This document shows, piece by piece, positions 10,281 to 21,975 of a DNA stretch of 64,000 bases. Source of the stretch: Begonia masoniana (lineage: Eukaryota; Streptophyta; Magnoliopsida; Cucurbitales; Begoniaceae); assembly GCA_022432975.1 (NCBI GenBank), contig CM039510.1, positions 11,358,301-11,422,300 of the forward strand, given 5' to 3'. A program made the position numbers and the translations under genes. Each line of letters opens with the position of its first letter. The stretch's first letter is position 1. Under the pieces are notes generated by a model, which saw only the letters and a list, made by a program, of their open reading frames with translations, made no database searches and was not told the origin of the DNA.

Positions 10281-11873
10281 CCTTTATTGTGTAACTCCAA
10301 TTAGAATGTTCTATGCAAACCTAGAACATTCTACACAACCCCTCATTCTCAAAAGTTATGTCGATGGAAGACATATTGAACTAACACAGGAAATGATCCA
10401 TGAAATTCTTAATTGCGAGTTTCTGAATGGCTCACGGAGATTCTTTGAGGCAGCAAAGAATCCGTCTTTTCTTGAGAGGCCAGCAGGTAAGGAGTTAATC
10501 AAACTGATTGCTAAGGATCCTACCAACTCTCCCTTAAAATTGAAGAGCAAGGATTTGAACCTTAGGGCTAGAGTCTTGCACCAAATGATCCAATATAACA
10601 TCTTGCCCGTAGATGGTCATAGAGACCATGTCAATGGAATGGATTTCTTCTTGCTTGGACAGATATTCAAAGGTGAACCATTTCATGTTGGATACATTGT
10701 TTTAAATTGGATGCTTCAAGTTGTATGCACTGTGGCCAAGACTCTGCCTTACAATTTTCTACTTATGAAGATTTTTCAAAGGTTTGGAGTCAGTTTTCCG
10801 GAGTCTGACAAGCTTTTATCCCTGAAAAAATCTGACTTCCTTTCATCCTCCACCTTGTCAAGAATGGGAATAACAAGAAATGATCAAGGTGTGTTGGTTG
10901 AAAAACCTAGCCGAGGAGGTGTTTCAAGGCGCTTAATCATTGCTGACGAAGAAGAGGAAGACAGTGCTTAAGATGACACTCTCTTTCCTGTCCTTGATCC
11001 TCTGCCACCTCAAGTTCTTCTTCTTAAAGCTCCTGAGGAGGTCAGTCATGTGCACACTCACACTCAAGAGCCTGTGAGTGATCCTGAACCTTATACAGTC
11101 TAAGCTGATATTTCCCATCAACCTCTTCCACGACCAACCAGTCCAATTCCTTCGCCCTCTCCACCTCAGATTCTTTCATCATCTGCCCATGTTCCTCCTC
11201 GCTCTAAAGGTCCTCACACTTCTCCAGTGCGGACTTCTATGTCTGAGGAACTGTAGGATGAGCATCGGGCAAGCATTGCCAGCCTTGGGACTGGTCTTGA
11301 ATCTTTTCAATCCCTGTATCTCTCCCACCATGCTCAATTTGAAGCGCTTATCCTGTCACAACTGGAACATCTCGCAGCTACAATTCAAGGCCTGCACAAA
11401 TACTTTGATCTATTGGAATCAAATCAAAGTTCAGCTATTGCTGATGTCAACAAACGCATTGATCAAGCGGCAGTCGAGCATAGTAAAGCAATTGATGATA
11501 TCATCACTTCTGTTCGATTTCATTCCAATCTTGTAACAGCTCAATTGCAGCGAGAATCTGATAGGGTTATCACTCACATTGGAGATCTCAGTACCCTTTT
11601 GAGTAAGAGTGATGGTGAGCCCTCTCATGGGGATGAGGCTTTGGACGCTGGTGGAGCGACTCCTGAGCCAGTGCGTGTTCCTGCTCTGTGTATTGATAAG
11701 CCCGGGATCGTTTCAGATCACCCTCCAGAAGCTAATCCTTTTATTGCCATTGAAGCTTCTCCCGTTGTGGAGCTCCCTCGTCAGGAAGAATCCCCTCATG
11801 CTCAGCGTGATTTCCTTAGTCAACTAGGGGCTCTCATGGGCTGGGATACTCCCTCTTCCCTTGAGAATTAGGC
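10281..11873 (+). pseudogene. Sirevirus env-like ORF, main part, 3 stops
   Basis: One frame runs through the whole segment, broken by stops at 10969 (TAA), 11101 (TAA) and 11254 (TAG), and ends at 11871. The first 220 residues match the plant retrotransposon env-like family, with MFYANLEHSTQPLILKSYVD, GMDFFLLGQIFKGEPFHVGY and PYNFLLMKIFQRFGVSFPES. A Pro/Ser-rich stretch follows, then a heptad-like helical region (IADVNKRIDQAAVEHSKAID, VTAQLQRESDRVITHIGDLS), as in the C-terminal coiled coil of SIRE-type env-like proteins. I saw no clear signal peptide or transmembrane segment. Function is unproven for the family, and this copy is dead. Confidence 0.75.
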
Positions 11874-12221
11874 TTATTCTTTCTTGTATTTTTTTTCCCA
11901 CTATGCATATCATTTTTTTTACACTATGAATGATATCTTTTTATATATGGTGGCCAACTGTGACTGTTTTCTTCTGTTATCTCTCATGTGCTGTGCTAAA
12001 TGTCATTCCTCCGAAGTGCTTATTTTTTGATAATGTCAAAGGGAGAGAAGGGTATAAAATTTATGGAGAAGGGTATAGAATTTACAGAGAAGGGTATAAA
12101 ATTTACAGATTGCTTCATTAAGAAATTACTGAAATTAATTCTGCATAGAGTATGAGGGAGTATGTAAATTCAAGCTGAAATACAGTTTAATATGTTGAAA
12201 CAGAGTATATATTTGTCATCA
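11874..12221 (+). other. Sirevirus 3' non-coding region
   Basis: There is no coding signal. At 12042-12112 a 21- to 24-bp unit (GAGAAGGGTATARAATTTAY) is repeated three to four times. These purine-rich repeats fit the multiple polypurine-like tracts known upstream of Sirevirus 3' LTRs. Confidence 0.7.
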
Positions 12222-12237
12222 TAAAAAAGGGGGAGAT
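12222..12237 (+). other. Sirevirus polypurine tract
   Basis: AAAAAAGGGGGAGAT lies directly before the LTR start TGTTGAC. This is the conserved primer for plus-strand DNA synthesis in Sireviruses. Confidence 0.85.
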
Positions 12238-12409
12238 TGTTGACTTAAATGATGTTTAAGTCTAAATATGTTTTTAATGATGGTTATTAATGTGAAATAA
12301 ATATATAAACTCTATAATTGGATTATTGTGTTTATTACATTTATCTGGAAATGCCATTTGAAAAAGGATATTATATTTCTGATGTTTTTGGCTAAGTGTT
12401 ATTAGTCCG

Positions 12410-12610
12410 AAGACGCAGTCGTCCAAACTTACAAGGCAGACGCATTCATCTAAACTTACAAGACAGACGCAGTCGTCCAAACTTACAAGACCGACACAGT
12501 CGTCAAAACTTACAAGACCGACGCAGTCGTCCAAACTCTCAAAACACACGCAGTCGTCCAAAGTCAAGACAGACGCTGTCGTCCAAAGCAAAAAATAGAC
12601 GTTGTTGTCC
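12410..12610 (+). repeat. 27- to 30-bp tandem repeats in Sirevirus LTR
   Basis: About seven degenerate units of the form AGACGCAGTCGTCCAAACTTACA occur upstream of the TATA-like box. Their position suggests U3 enhancer repeats; this is inference. Confidence 0.8.
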
Positions 12611-12828
12611 AAGGTACTCGTCCGAATATCAAGCGTCCAAAATGTTCAAATTGATGCAGAGCATTTGTCCAAACTCAGTCATCCAAATGGGGAATATCTA
12701 GAGCCTTAACTGTACCGAATTTAAGACCACGAGTGATAGCAACTCCAGTTCTCAACGACTATTTTTCTGCGTACGGATGCTCTCCAACAGTCATATTTTT
12801 TGAATGAGACGCAGATTACAAACTAGAG

Positions 12829-12836
12829 TATAAAAA
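12829..12836 (+). promoter_or_regulatory. TATA-like box of Sirevirus LTR
   Basis: TATAAAAA lies about 590 bp into the LTR, downstream of the tandem repeats, the expected place for the U3 core promoter. Confidence 0.55.
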
Positions 12837-13354
12837 GAAGATTGAAGCTCATGAAAAGAACTTTTTGCCAATTTTTATAATTATCTCTTTACTCTCACGA
12901 GCAAAAAGTGTCTGTAATACTCTGTGACAGTTTACATCTCTCTGCCCTAGAACTTGAGATTTTGACTTGAGAGAGTGTAATTGTTGTGCTTAATATCTTC
13001 ATCCTATAAAATTGTAAGGTAGTGGATTGACGCCCGAGAAGTTCAATCCAGAAGTGTAAAGGCAGTAGATCAATGCCCGTGAAGTTCGATCTAGATTTCT
13101 CATGAGGAGAAGGAAAGAATCTTCAAGGGGGAGCCTTGGAGGTGGAAGCAGGCAGGATTGGCCTAACCACATTAAAAACTTTGGTGTTATTTTTCTCTCT
13201 CCCACTCTTACTTTTATTTTTTTAATATTGTTTGTTGTTTAGTACAATATCAGCAAAAAAAGAGAAGAAAAGATAAACCTAATTTGCATATCTAAAATCG
13301 ATTAGATTAAGAAGTTTCTAATTCACCCCCCTCTTAGACAATCACGATCCTACA

Positions 13355-14761
13355 ATTTCAATTCTACACCTTAATGAAGGACTACACCCTTATCATGTTC
13401 AAGTTTAAAATCTTAGTAAGTTTAGTTGAGACCCTTGGTACTAGTTTTAGAGAGAACATCATCGGAAAGAAGCCAACCAATGGATTTGAGGATTAATGAT
13501 GACATGCCTAAAGGGCCCAATTACTTGAAAACCTGATAAAGGCCCAAACTTTATTTATTCTCCTTACTTATTATGATGTTTCTTTTGTAGGTGTTGATCT
13601 AGTTGGAGATGCCATGTGAGATTCTAGCTCGTTGGACATTGATGCCACATGGGAGCCTAACTATATGGATGCCCTCTTAGAAAGCTTGAAACGGAATGAA
13701 GAAAACACTAGAGCACCAGCTGGAGTATCAGAAGCTGGAATTTGTCTTCCGGGGAACAAATCATTGTAAATTTTCTTTTGCTTGTTTTATTTGTTATCTC
13801 CTTTTTGGAAAACTTTTAGCCATTAGTTTTTGGTATCCATGCATTAGTTTTGTTGGTAAGACTTAGTCACATCTTGGTGGCATGGTTGTGGGTTGAAAAC
13901 AACAAGTGGTTAGGCCCACTACTAAACACACTACTTGGCCTACGTTGGAATCATCATTTGGCCCATAGTTGGAAGCATCACTTGGCCCACATTTGGATGC
14001 AACACCTTTATCAAATAGGCCCATGAAGAGCCAATCCAAGAAAGCCCAAGCTTGAATATTTGGCCCATGCAAGTACATTAAGTAGTGGCCACAAGGATGG
14101 ATGACATGGACATTTACCACCATTGATAAAGCAAAACAAGGAAAGCACCTAAACCCTTGGATGAAGCACATGGATTGCAATCTTGTCCCTTCATCTTGGT
14201 CTTCATCAACAGCTCAAATCCTTTCCATGGAAACCCTAACATCCTCCCTAGGTCTATATAATGCATGCATATTGTTGTTTTCAAGAACTTTTTTGCCAAA
14301 TTAATACAAATTCTCTTTTCCTAACCAAAGTGTTAGAAGGCCTACGGGATTCCTCGATTTTTCAATCGAGTGGAGTAGCCCTCCATAGTTCCTCTAGCCC
14401 TCGGGTTGCTAGGTGAACTTTTATCTTTACCTCACCTCTCTCATTGAGAGTTTCAAAGGTTGGAGGATGAAAAACCTAGGCCTAATAGTGGTTGTTTTCC
14501 CACTGGAAAACATGCACCCGTGAGCAAACGTCAGATAACTCTAGGGTCCCGACGTTTGCTCTTTACATTTTTCATTTACATTTCATGCTCTCATTTTCAT
14601 CTTCAACTTCAGCCATCATCACACATACTTCACTTTTATTTTTCGTTGCATTTTCTTCTCCTTCATCTTCTATTTCTCCTCGGATTTGCACTCTACACCA
14701 TCACCCAAGCACATTGCTTCATTTGTGGGCTTTTACATGGTTCGAGGACAACAAGGAGCTT
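13355..14761 (+). other. Probable Athila-type LTR and leader, no gene
   Basis: I see no protein similarity until the gag remnant at about 14762. The stretch holds a TATA-like box (CTATATAATGCATG, 14254-14267), C/T-rich leader sequence at 14560-14700 and GGCCCA-rich segments at 13900-14060. Its position directly upstream of an Athila-type gag suggests LTR plus leader, but no LTR edges or primer site were found. Confidence 0.4.
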
Positions 14762-15492
14762 ATTGTACTCGACCTAGAGATCGAACGCAAGTTTCGAGAG
14801 AGAAGAAGGCAACATCAACGACAAACCATTGCAGAAGCTAGTATGGATAACCAGGAAGAAAAATGAATCATTCTGAATCGAATAATTGATGATTGAGATC
14901 GACCTATTCAGGACTTCGCCATTCCCACGCTCAACGATCTGAATCCTGGTATTGTAAGACCAGAATTAAATGCCACCCGATTTAAGCTTAAACCGGTCAT
15001 GTTTCAGATGCTTTAAACCGTTAGACAATTTAGTGGAATGGTCACAGACAATCCTCATAATCATCTCAAAGTATTTGGAGAAGTGAGCGACTCATTTCAA
15101 TTTCCTGGAGTTTCAACTGAGGCATTAAGGCTCAAACTTTTCCCATACTCTTTAAGAGACAGAGCAAGAGACTGGTTGAACAACATTTCATCAGACACCA
15201 TTACTATGTGAGGAGATCTCGCCAAGAAGTTTATTATGAAATATCATCCACCAGTGAGGAATGTGAGAGTGAGGAACGAAATCACCAGCTTTCAACAGAA
15301 GGATGGTGAATCGCTATACGAGGCTTGGGACAGGTTTAAATAACTACTGAGGCAATGTCCTAATCGTGGGATACCACACTGGATTCAGCTGGAGACATTT
15401 TACAATGGATTAAATGGGCAGACAAGATCTATCATTGATGTTGCAGCAAATGGAACCCTCTTATCAAAATCCTTCAATAAAGCGTTAAGGCA
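14762..15492 (+). pseudogene. Athila-type Gypsy gag remnant
   Basis: One reading frame gives LDLEIERKFRERRRQHQRQT, then IPTLNDLNPGIVRPELNATR, ALRLKLFPYSLRDRARDWLN, KDGESLYEAWDRFK and FYNGLNGQTRSIID. These are the conserved blocks of the retrotransposon gag domain of Athila-type elements. The frame is kept through stops at 14864 (TGA), 14894 (TGA), 15014 (TAA), 15209 (TGA) and 15341 (TAA), so decay has been by point mutation. The protein would form the virus-like particle. Similarity ends near 15492 and integrase of a different lineage follows at once. Confidence 0.8.
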
Positions 15493-15498
15493 AAACAC

Positions 15499-16601
15499 CA
15501 ACGGCCAGCTGAAACCTTACAACCATTGATGCTTCCGGAGTGGAAATGGGAGCAATCTCTATGGATTTCATTGTTGGACTCCCAAGAACGACAAAAGGGC
15601 ACGATGGCATCTGGGTAATTATGGATCGTTTGACAAAGACGGCCCACTTTCTATCAGTGAAGATGATCTATTCTATAGATTAGCTCGCCGAGCTGTATGT
15701 GCAGGAGGTCGTCAGGTTACACGGAGTGCCTATTTCGATTGTCTCCAATAGAGATGCTAGGTTTACTTCAAAGTTCTAGAAGAGTTTACATAAGGCCATG
15801 GAAACTCAGTTGAATTTTAGCATGACGTTCTATCTTCAAACTAATGGACAGACAGAAAGAACAAATCAGATCCTTGAGGATATGCTTAGGGCTTGCGTGC
15901 TGGAGTTTCAGGGCTCGTGGAGCCGATATTTGCCCTTGATTGAGTTCTTGTACAACAACAGCTTCCAGGCTACAATTGGCATGGCTCCGTACGAAGCATT
16001 GTATGGTCGAAAGTGTAGATCTGCGTTATACTAGGATGAGGTCGGCGATGCTAGTATAATTGGCTCAGATATTTTGCAGCAAACAGCGAAGAAGATCGCT
16101 GTTATTAGACAACGTATGGAGATAGCACAGAGCCGCCAAAAGAGTTATGCTGACACTAGATGGAGGGAATTGCAATTCAAGGAGGGTGACAAAGTATATT
16201 TAAAAATTTCCCTGTTTAAGGGCGTTATGCGGTTCGGAAGAAGAGGCAAGTTGAACCCTCGATATGTGGGGCCTTTTCCTATTTTGGAAAGAATCAGAAC
16301 TTTGGCGTACAGGTTACAACTCCCAGCATCTATGGAAGGTATTCACGATGTATTTCACAATTCCATGATCAGAAAATGCGTGCGTCATCTGTCACACGTC
16401 ATAGAGACAAGGGAGATCGAGGTGCAACCAACACTGACCTATGTGGAGAGGCCAGTGCAGATTCTAGAGACCATTATAAAGGTGTTGCGCAATAAGGAAA
16501 TCCCTCTGGTAAAGGTTTTGTGAAGGAATCATGATGTTGAGGAGGATACTTGGGAAAGGCAGCAGGATATGATGTTGAAGTATCCTGAACTGTTTGTATA
16601 G
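15499..16601 (+). pseudogene. Tekay-type integrase and chromodomain remnant
   Basis: The sequence is closely similar to the C-terminal third of the pol at 56130-57246: [62 protein letters not shown] and the chromodomain-like tail LRNKEIPLVKVL. A one-base frameshift lies near 15558. Stops at 15681 (TAG), 15777 (TAG), 16032 (TAG) and 16521 (TGA) replace Gln or Trp codons present in the younger copy. The part joins DNA ends to the host genome, with the chromodomain thought to steer it to heterochromatin. Gag, protease and RT are missing; the piece is fused to Athila-type gag. Confidence 0.85.
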
Positions 16602-16641
16602 TCAAATTTTGAGAACAAAATTTAAATTGAGGTGGATGGAA

Positions 16642-17815
16642 TGTAACACCCGATTTTACGGAATTTTGTAATTCCAATAAATAATGGCATTTTTGTAAAT
16701 ATGTCAAATTAAGTTCGTTTTGCGAACGAAAAGTTTTATTGGGACCTAAATAATAAATTGGAATTTATGGTGAAATAAGGAAATTTGGAGAAAACGAATA
16801 GTTAGTCAAATAACGAAATAATTTGGAGAAACCAAACTAAGTTCAACTAAACAAGCAATTGGATGGAGGGGCAAATTAGGAAGTAAAAAGGGGGTAGTTG
16901 GGAGCACCATGTGAGAGTGTGACAAGTGTAACAACTTTGTGGGAGAAGCTTGGCAAAGACAACACCTTCCTTTTTCCTCCTTTACGAGAAACCGCATTCA
17001 CTTTCACTCTTTCTCTCCTTTAACTTTCACAGCCACAAAAATTCTCTCCACCCCTACGCTTCTTCACAATTCAATGGCTCCTCCAACCGATCAATTTCCT
17101 TAACGATTCATTACTAAATCGCGACCCGAGGTAAGGTTTTAATGTTCTGGATTGTTAGCTTTCGATTTTGAGAGTTGTTATTCAAATAGGGTTTTGTTAG
17201 AAATTGCCGATGGAAGTTAGAAATCGTTAGCTATTGGAATTTTGAATGATAATAAGGCATTTATGATTATGGAGGATATTTAAGTGGAATTAACAGAGTT
17301 CGATTGGGTTAGACTCGGTTCTAATGCCGTGTGTTATAAATTATCTTAGGTGAACAAGCTCATAGATAGTGCTTGGTGTGTTGAGGACTTGAGGTAAGTT
17401 CTCGTGTCTTACTATGGCCGATTGGCCTACACCATATGTCAAGCTTTGTCCCTGGAGGATTGTTGGTGAATGTTGGTGCCTTGCCTGTTTAACTACTTTG
17501 GTTGGGTAGTTTAGGGTTAATTACTTTATAGTCTGTGCTTGTAATGTTTTGATGGTATTTGTGAGGTTTTGATGGTATTCACGTTATATATGTTATATTG
17601 TGCATATTGAACTATTCATGCATCGTGGTTTCAAAACATCATGAAAATGAATTTACGCATGGGTTTCATGAAAAGAACATGCATGTAAAGGCAAGTAAAG
17701 TATCACAGTAAACAACCATGGCATGGGGTTATCGGGGATGTGGTTCAGACCTTGTGTTCCGTGGTGATTGGGTTTTCCTCCCTTCAGATGGTGTGGGCTG
17801 TCTAACCGCTTGACG
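16642..17815 (+). mobile_element. 3' LTR of Tekay-type remnant, truncated
   Basis: It starts TGTAACACCCGATTTTACGG just after the integrase remnant and a weak purine-rich tract (GAGGTGGATGGAA). It resembles the solo LTR at 31057 (TTTTACGGAAT, ATGGCATTTTTGTAAAT). The donor-like GAG|GTAAGT lies at 17393 and the first paired arm CCTACACCATATG near 17429, but the second arm is lost because a minus-strand LTR interrupts at 17816 and the remainder is not found in the window. Confidence 0.75.
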
Positions 17816-18199
17816 TGTAACGACCCGGGAAGGATCGCCACGTAATTCATGACTTTACTCACTCCTTTCACTCTTTTATATATTCTTTTTTTTTACTAAG
17901 CAGCGGAAATACTAATTCTGTAGTCACGTGTAGGACATGGACAATGAAATAAGACATTTGGCTGGGGAATTTTTAAAAAAAAGACATCTGCCGAACTCAA
18001 CGACAAAACTTCACTCTCATCTGCCGATCACTAAACGACAAGGCAGGAGAGGGCTCACATCTACCGATAAACCAAAGCTACATCTTCCGGTTATCCCGTG
18101 CATTTCACGTGATTCATTAATCACCCATCGGTAGATGTAAGTTCTCACATCAACCGACAGTCACGTGTATCCCACACAATTCATTAAACGTTCGTCGGC

Positions 18200-18390
18200 A
18201 GATATACAACCGCATATGCCGATGACGTCAGCCGGCAGATAATCAAACCGCGTCTGCCGATGTCGTCAGCAGGAGGGTATATAAACTACATCTGCCGATG
18301 ACGTCAGCAGGAGGATAAACAAACTGTATCTGCCGATGACGTCAGCAGGAAAAATATACAAACTACATCTACCGATGACTAGGTGACAGG
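18200..18390. repeat. CTGCCGATGACGTCAGC repeats in LTR A
   Basis: Five spaced copies of ATCTGCCGATGACGTCAGCM or close variants occur between 18210 and 18360. TGACGTCA is the palindromic core bound by plant TGA/bZIP factors, and the LTR-internal position suggests an enhancer-like cluster. Confidence 0.6.
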
Positions 18391-18880
18391 GAAAAAGACT
18401 CCTACATCACCTGATATAAACACACTGTATCTACCGACAGAAATCTCACTACTTCTACCGATAGCAAAAGAAATCCTGCGTCTACCGATAGAAAACACAC
18501 CACTCCTACCGGTAGGACTAAACAACATCTCCCAATAGACATGATCATAAGCAAGTCTCAAACTTTCCAGACTTAACATTTCTATAAACAGAAATCAATG
18601 ATTCCCTCAGACTACCTATAGCGGAAGTCTTAAACAAAAGATATTCAATAAATTGTACCATCCTCAATTCAGTAACCAACCAGAAAATTTCATATCCCAG
18701 TACCATAACACAACTTCATTCCATTTATACTTCTATATTAAAAATCATTACTAACATTCATAGAGCATAAACCAGAGTTTCCATCACCATCCAGCCACAG
18801 ACTTGCACCTTGAACACCATCCAGCAGCCAGTCCTAAACATCCTCATTGATCTTGAAATCCTCACCTGAATGTTCTTCAC

Positions 18881-19550
18881 CTACATCATAAGGTGTAACT
18901 GTAAGCCTAAGGCTGAGTAAGGAATGCAATACTATCACGAGTGCATGAATGCATAATTCAGAGAAAACATGCTTATAAATCATTTCTGGTTCATGTTCTT
19001 GTTCGTATTCATCATTCATAATCATAGATCGTATTCATCTTTCATATCATTGTTCATATCGCTGAACCACATTCATCATTCGTATCATAGTTCATATCGC
19101 TGAACCATCTTCATCATTCATATCATTGTTCATGTTGTGTGGGATGAGAGAGGATTTGTGCCGGTAAAGGGGGTTCGACAGTGAGTTTGATAATGGTCCC
19201 TACTGCGGGTCGTATTCTTATGTCCTACTGCGGACTGTGACATACGTCGAACCGCCCCCAACCCTCACTCATCCACGTTGTAGGGATTTTATCACCTTAT
19301 CTTGTTCATGAGAAAACATGCTTTTAAAACATTTTGTGTGTATAAATCATTGATAATCAGAGCATGGATTCTTTATCTCATCCTAAGCTATAGGACAGGA
19401 CATCAGTCATGTGAAAACTTACCATCGAACTACTCATCACATAAATGCTAGACAGTAACATGAAAGAACTACTAATCATCGGATGAGTTTCTACCTAGCA
19501 TCCTTTGATGTAGGGGTCCTATGGACCGGGACACCGATACATTCACTTAC
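18881..19550 (-). promoter_or_regulatory. Intron-like LTR segment with paired arms
   Basis: On the minus strand, GTAAGT is at 19550-19545. Arm CCTACATCAAAGG (19514-19502) can pair with CCTTATGATGTAGG (18893-18880) over 13 bp with one bulge, and the latter ends at a TAG|G acceptor-like site. The arm sequence differs from the Tekay and LARD versions on both sides. Confidence 0.45.
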
Positions 19551-20134
19551 CTGGTCACCTTAGCACATTGAGCTCTTTCTCTCAAACTTCTTCACCTAAA
19601 ACATTCACATTGCAGTAGTTAAACAAAAGTCCTATAAGTTCTAACCTCAAGTCATCCTAGGTCCTATAGACAAGCCATCCTGTGTAACGACCCCGGTCAG
19701 AGCCGTCACGTGTTCATGTTCTTTCATTAATCGTTTGCTTGACTTTTACTATATTACATACTTACTATCTCTACATATATATTTTTTTTTCTAAACTGGT
19801 AATAGAGACGCAGAACCATGAAGGGAAGACAAACTCTCTCGTGCCCGACTTCCCACGCCTCGTCGGCTCAACTTTCACAGAGTCGAGCGCTAGACTAGGT
19901 CATTGGCTTCTTGCCAATTTCGGAAAAGAGGAGGTGCCCTACAAATTCTCTTACATAATACCGCTCGGGTTTGCATGGTTTCATGCGTGACAACCTCAGA
20001 AATTGTAGTCTCCGGTCATCACGTGCATTAGCGCATGACTCCTTAACATTACCTAAAAGGAGACATCTTCCGGTGGGGCACGTGGGCCTCGCGTGCTAAT
20101 TAAAACATCATCCGGTCACTAAATGACACATTTT

Positions 20135-21687
20135 ACATCTTCCGGTCGCTAAACGACAAAACACATTTTACATCTTCCGGTCGCTAAACGACAAAACACA
20201 TTTTACATCTTCCGGTCGCTAAACGACAAAACACATTTTACATCTTCCGGTCGCTAAACGACAAAACACATTTTACATCTTCCGGTCGCTAAACGACAAA
20301 ACACATTTTACATCTTCCGGTCGCTAAACGACAAAACACATTTTACATCTTCCGGTCGCTAAACGACAAAACACATTTTACATCTTCCGGTCGCTAAACG
20401 ACAAAACACATTTTACATCTTCCGGTCGCTAAACGACAAAACACATTTTACATCTTCCGGTCGCTAAACGACAAAACACATTTTACATCTTCCGGTCGCT
20501 AAACGACAAAACACATTTTACATCTTCCGGTCGCTAAACGACAAAACACATTTTACATCTTCCGGTCGCTAAACGACAAAACACATTTTACATCTTCCGG
20601 TCGCTAAACGACAAAACACATTTTACATCTTCCGGTCGCTAAACGACAAAACACATTTTACATCTTCCGGTCGCTAAACGACAAAACACATTTTACATCT
20701 TCCGGTCGCTAAACGACAAAACACATTTTACATCTTCCGGTCGCTAAACGACAAAACACATTTTACATCTTCCGGTCGCTAAACGACAAAACACATTTTA
20801 CATCTTCCGGTCGCTAAACGACAAAACACATTTTACATCTTCCGGTCGCTAAACGACAAAACACATTTTACATCTTCCGGTCGCTAAACGACAAAACACA
20901 TTTTACATCTTCCGGTCGCTAAACGACAAAACACATTTTACATCTTCCGGTCGCTAAACGACAAAACACATTTTACATCTTCCGGTCGCTAAACGACAAA
21001 ACACATTTTACATCTTCCGGTCGCTAAACGACAAAACACATTTTACATCTTCCGGTCGCTAAACGACAAAACACATTTTACATCTTCCGGTCGCTAAACG
21101 ACAAAACACATTTTACATCTTCCGGTCGCTAAACGACAAAACACATTTTACATCTTCCGGTCGCTAAACGACAAAACACATTTTACATCTTCCGGTCGCT
21201 AAACGACAAAACACATTTTACATCTTCCGGTCGCTAAACGACAAAACACATTTTACATCTTCCGGTCGCTAAACGACAAAACACATTTTACATCTTCCGG
21301 TCGCTAAACGACAAAACACATTTTACATCTTCCGGTCGCTAAACGACAAAACACATTTTACATCTTCCGGTCGCTAAACGACAAAACACATTTTACATCT
21401 TCCGGTCGCTAAACGACAAAACACATTTTACATCTTCCGGTCGCTAAACGACAAAACACATTTTACATCTTCCGGTCGCTAAACGACAAAACACATTTTA
21501 CATCTTCCGGTCGCTAAACGACAAAACACATTTTACATCTTCCGGTCGCTAAACGACAAAACACATTTTACATCTTCCGGTCGCTAAACGACAAAACACA
21601 TTTTACATCTTCCGGTCGCTAAACGGACAAACACACATTTACATCTTCCGGTCGCTAAACGACAAAACACATTTTACATCTTCCGGT
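20135..21687. repeat. 35-bp satellite-like array, 44 copies
   Basis: Forty-three spacings are exactly 35 bp (one is 36). The unit contains ACATCTTCCGGTCGCTAAAC followed by GACAAAACACATTTT. Copies are almost identical; the only clear variant is near 21620-21640 (CGGACAAACACACA), and a degenerate first copy lies at 20104. The unit derives from a single-copy LTR motif: the complement, TTTAGCGACCGGAAGATG, matches TTTAGCGAATCGGAAGGTG repeats in the Tekay LTR near 51950. Confidence 0.97.
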
Positions 21688-21975
21688 GACGTCATCCGGA
21701 AGACTAAACTATCATACAACTATCCTTCGGCATCTGCCGATGACGTCAGCCGGAAGACTAAATCAACAAACAACTACCCTTCGGCATCTGCCGATAACGT
21801 CAGCCGGAAGACTAAACCATCAAACAATTAACTCTCGGCATTTGCCGATGACGTCAACCGGAAGACTAAACCATCAAACAATTAACCTTCGGCATCTGCC
21901 GATGACGTCAACCGGAAGACTAAACCATCAACAACTATTCTTTCGGCATCTGCCGATGACGTCAGCCGGAAGACT
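21684..21975. repeat. 63-bp repeats with TGACGTCA boxes
   Basis: Five to six units contain GATGACGTCAGCCGGAAGAC or close variants followed by TAAACYATCAAACAA and CTTCGGCATCTGCC. They adjoin the 35-bp array inside LTR B and repeat the bZIP-type core TGACGTCA. Confidence 0.8.

Larger units (their letters stand above)
12238..13354 (+). mobile_element. Sirevirus 3' LTR, about 1.1 kb
   Basis: It starts TGTTGACTTAAATG after the polypurine tract and ends near 13354 (CACCCCCCTCTTAGAC, then CGATCCTACA), a typical Sirevirus LTR 3' end. Inside are tandem GACGCAGTCGTCCAAACTTA units (about 12410-12610) and a TATA-like box at 12829-12836 (TATAAAAA). The right edge is judged by similarity; no target duplication could be tested because the 5' LTR is absent. 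Confidence 0.8.
17816..19682 (-). mobile_element. Minus-strand LTR A, 5' end missing
   Basis: The left edge TGTAACGACCCGGG is the complement of an LTR 3' end. Inside are ACATCTACCGATAG- and TGACGTCAG-type repeats (18120-18540) and the intron-like segment 18881-19550. At 19683 it is abruptly followed by the 3' edge of the related LTR B; the missing part corresponds to about the last 570 bp of B. Confidence 0.75.

Noticed and set aside
13863..14866. Several 60- to 124-codon ORFs as genes upstream of Athila gag
   Set aside because: They overlap on both strands with no domains. Only the end of 14492-14866 is meaningful, as the N-terminus of gag.
20135..21687. CRISPR-like array
   Set aside because: The whole 35-bp unit repeats with no unique spacers, and it lies inside a plant LTR without cas genes.
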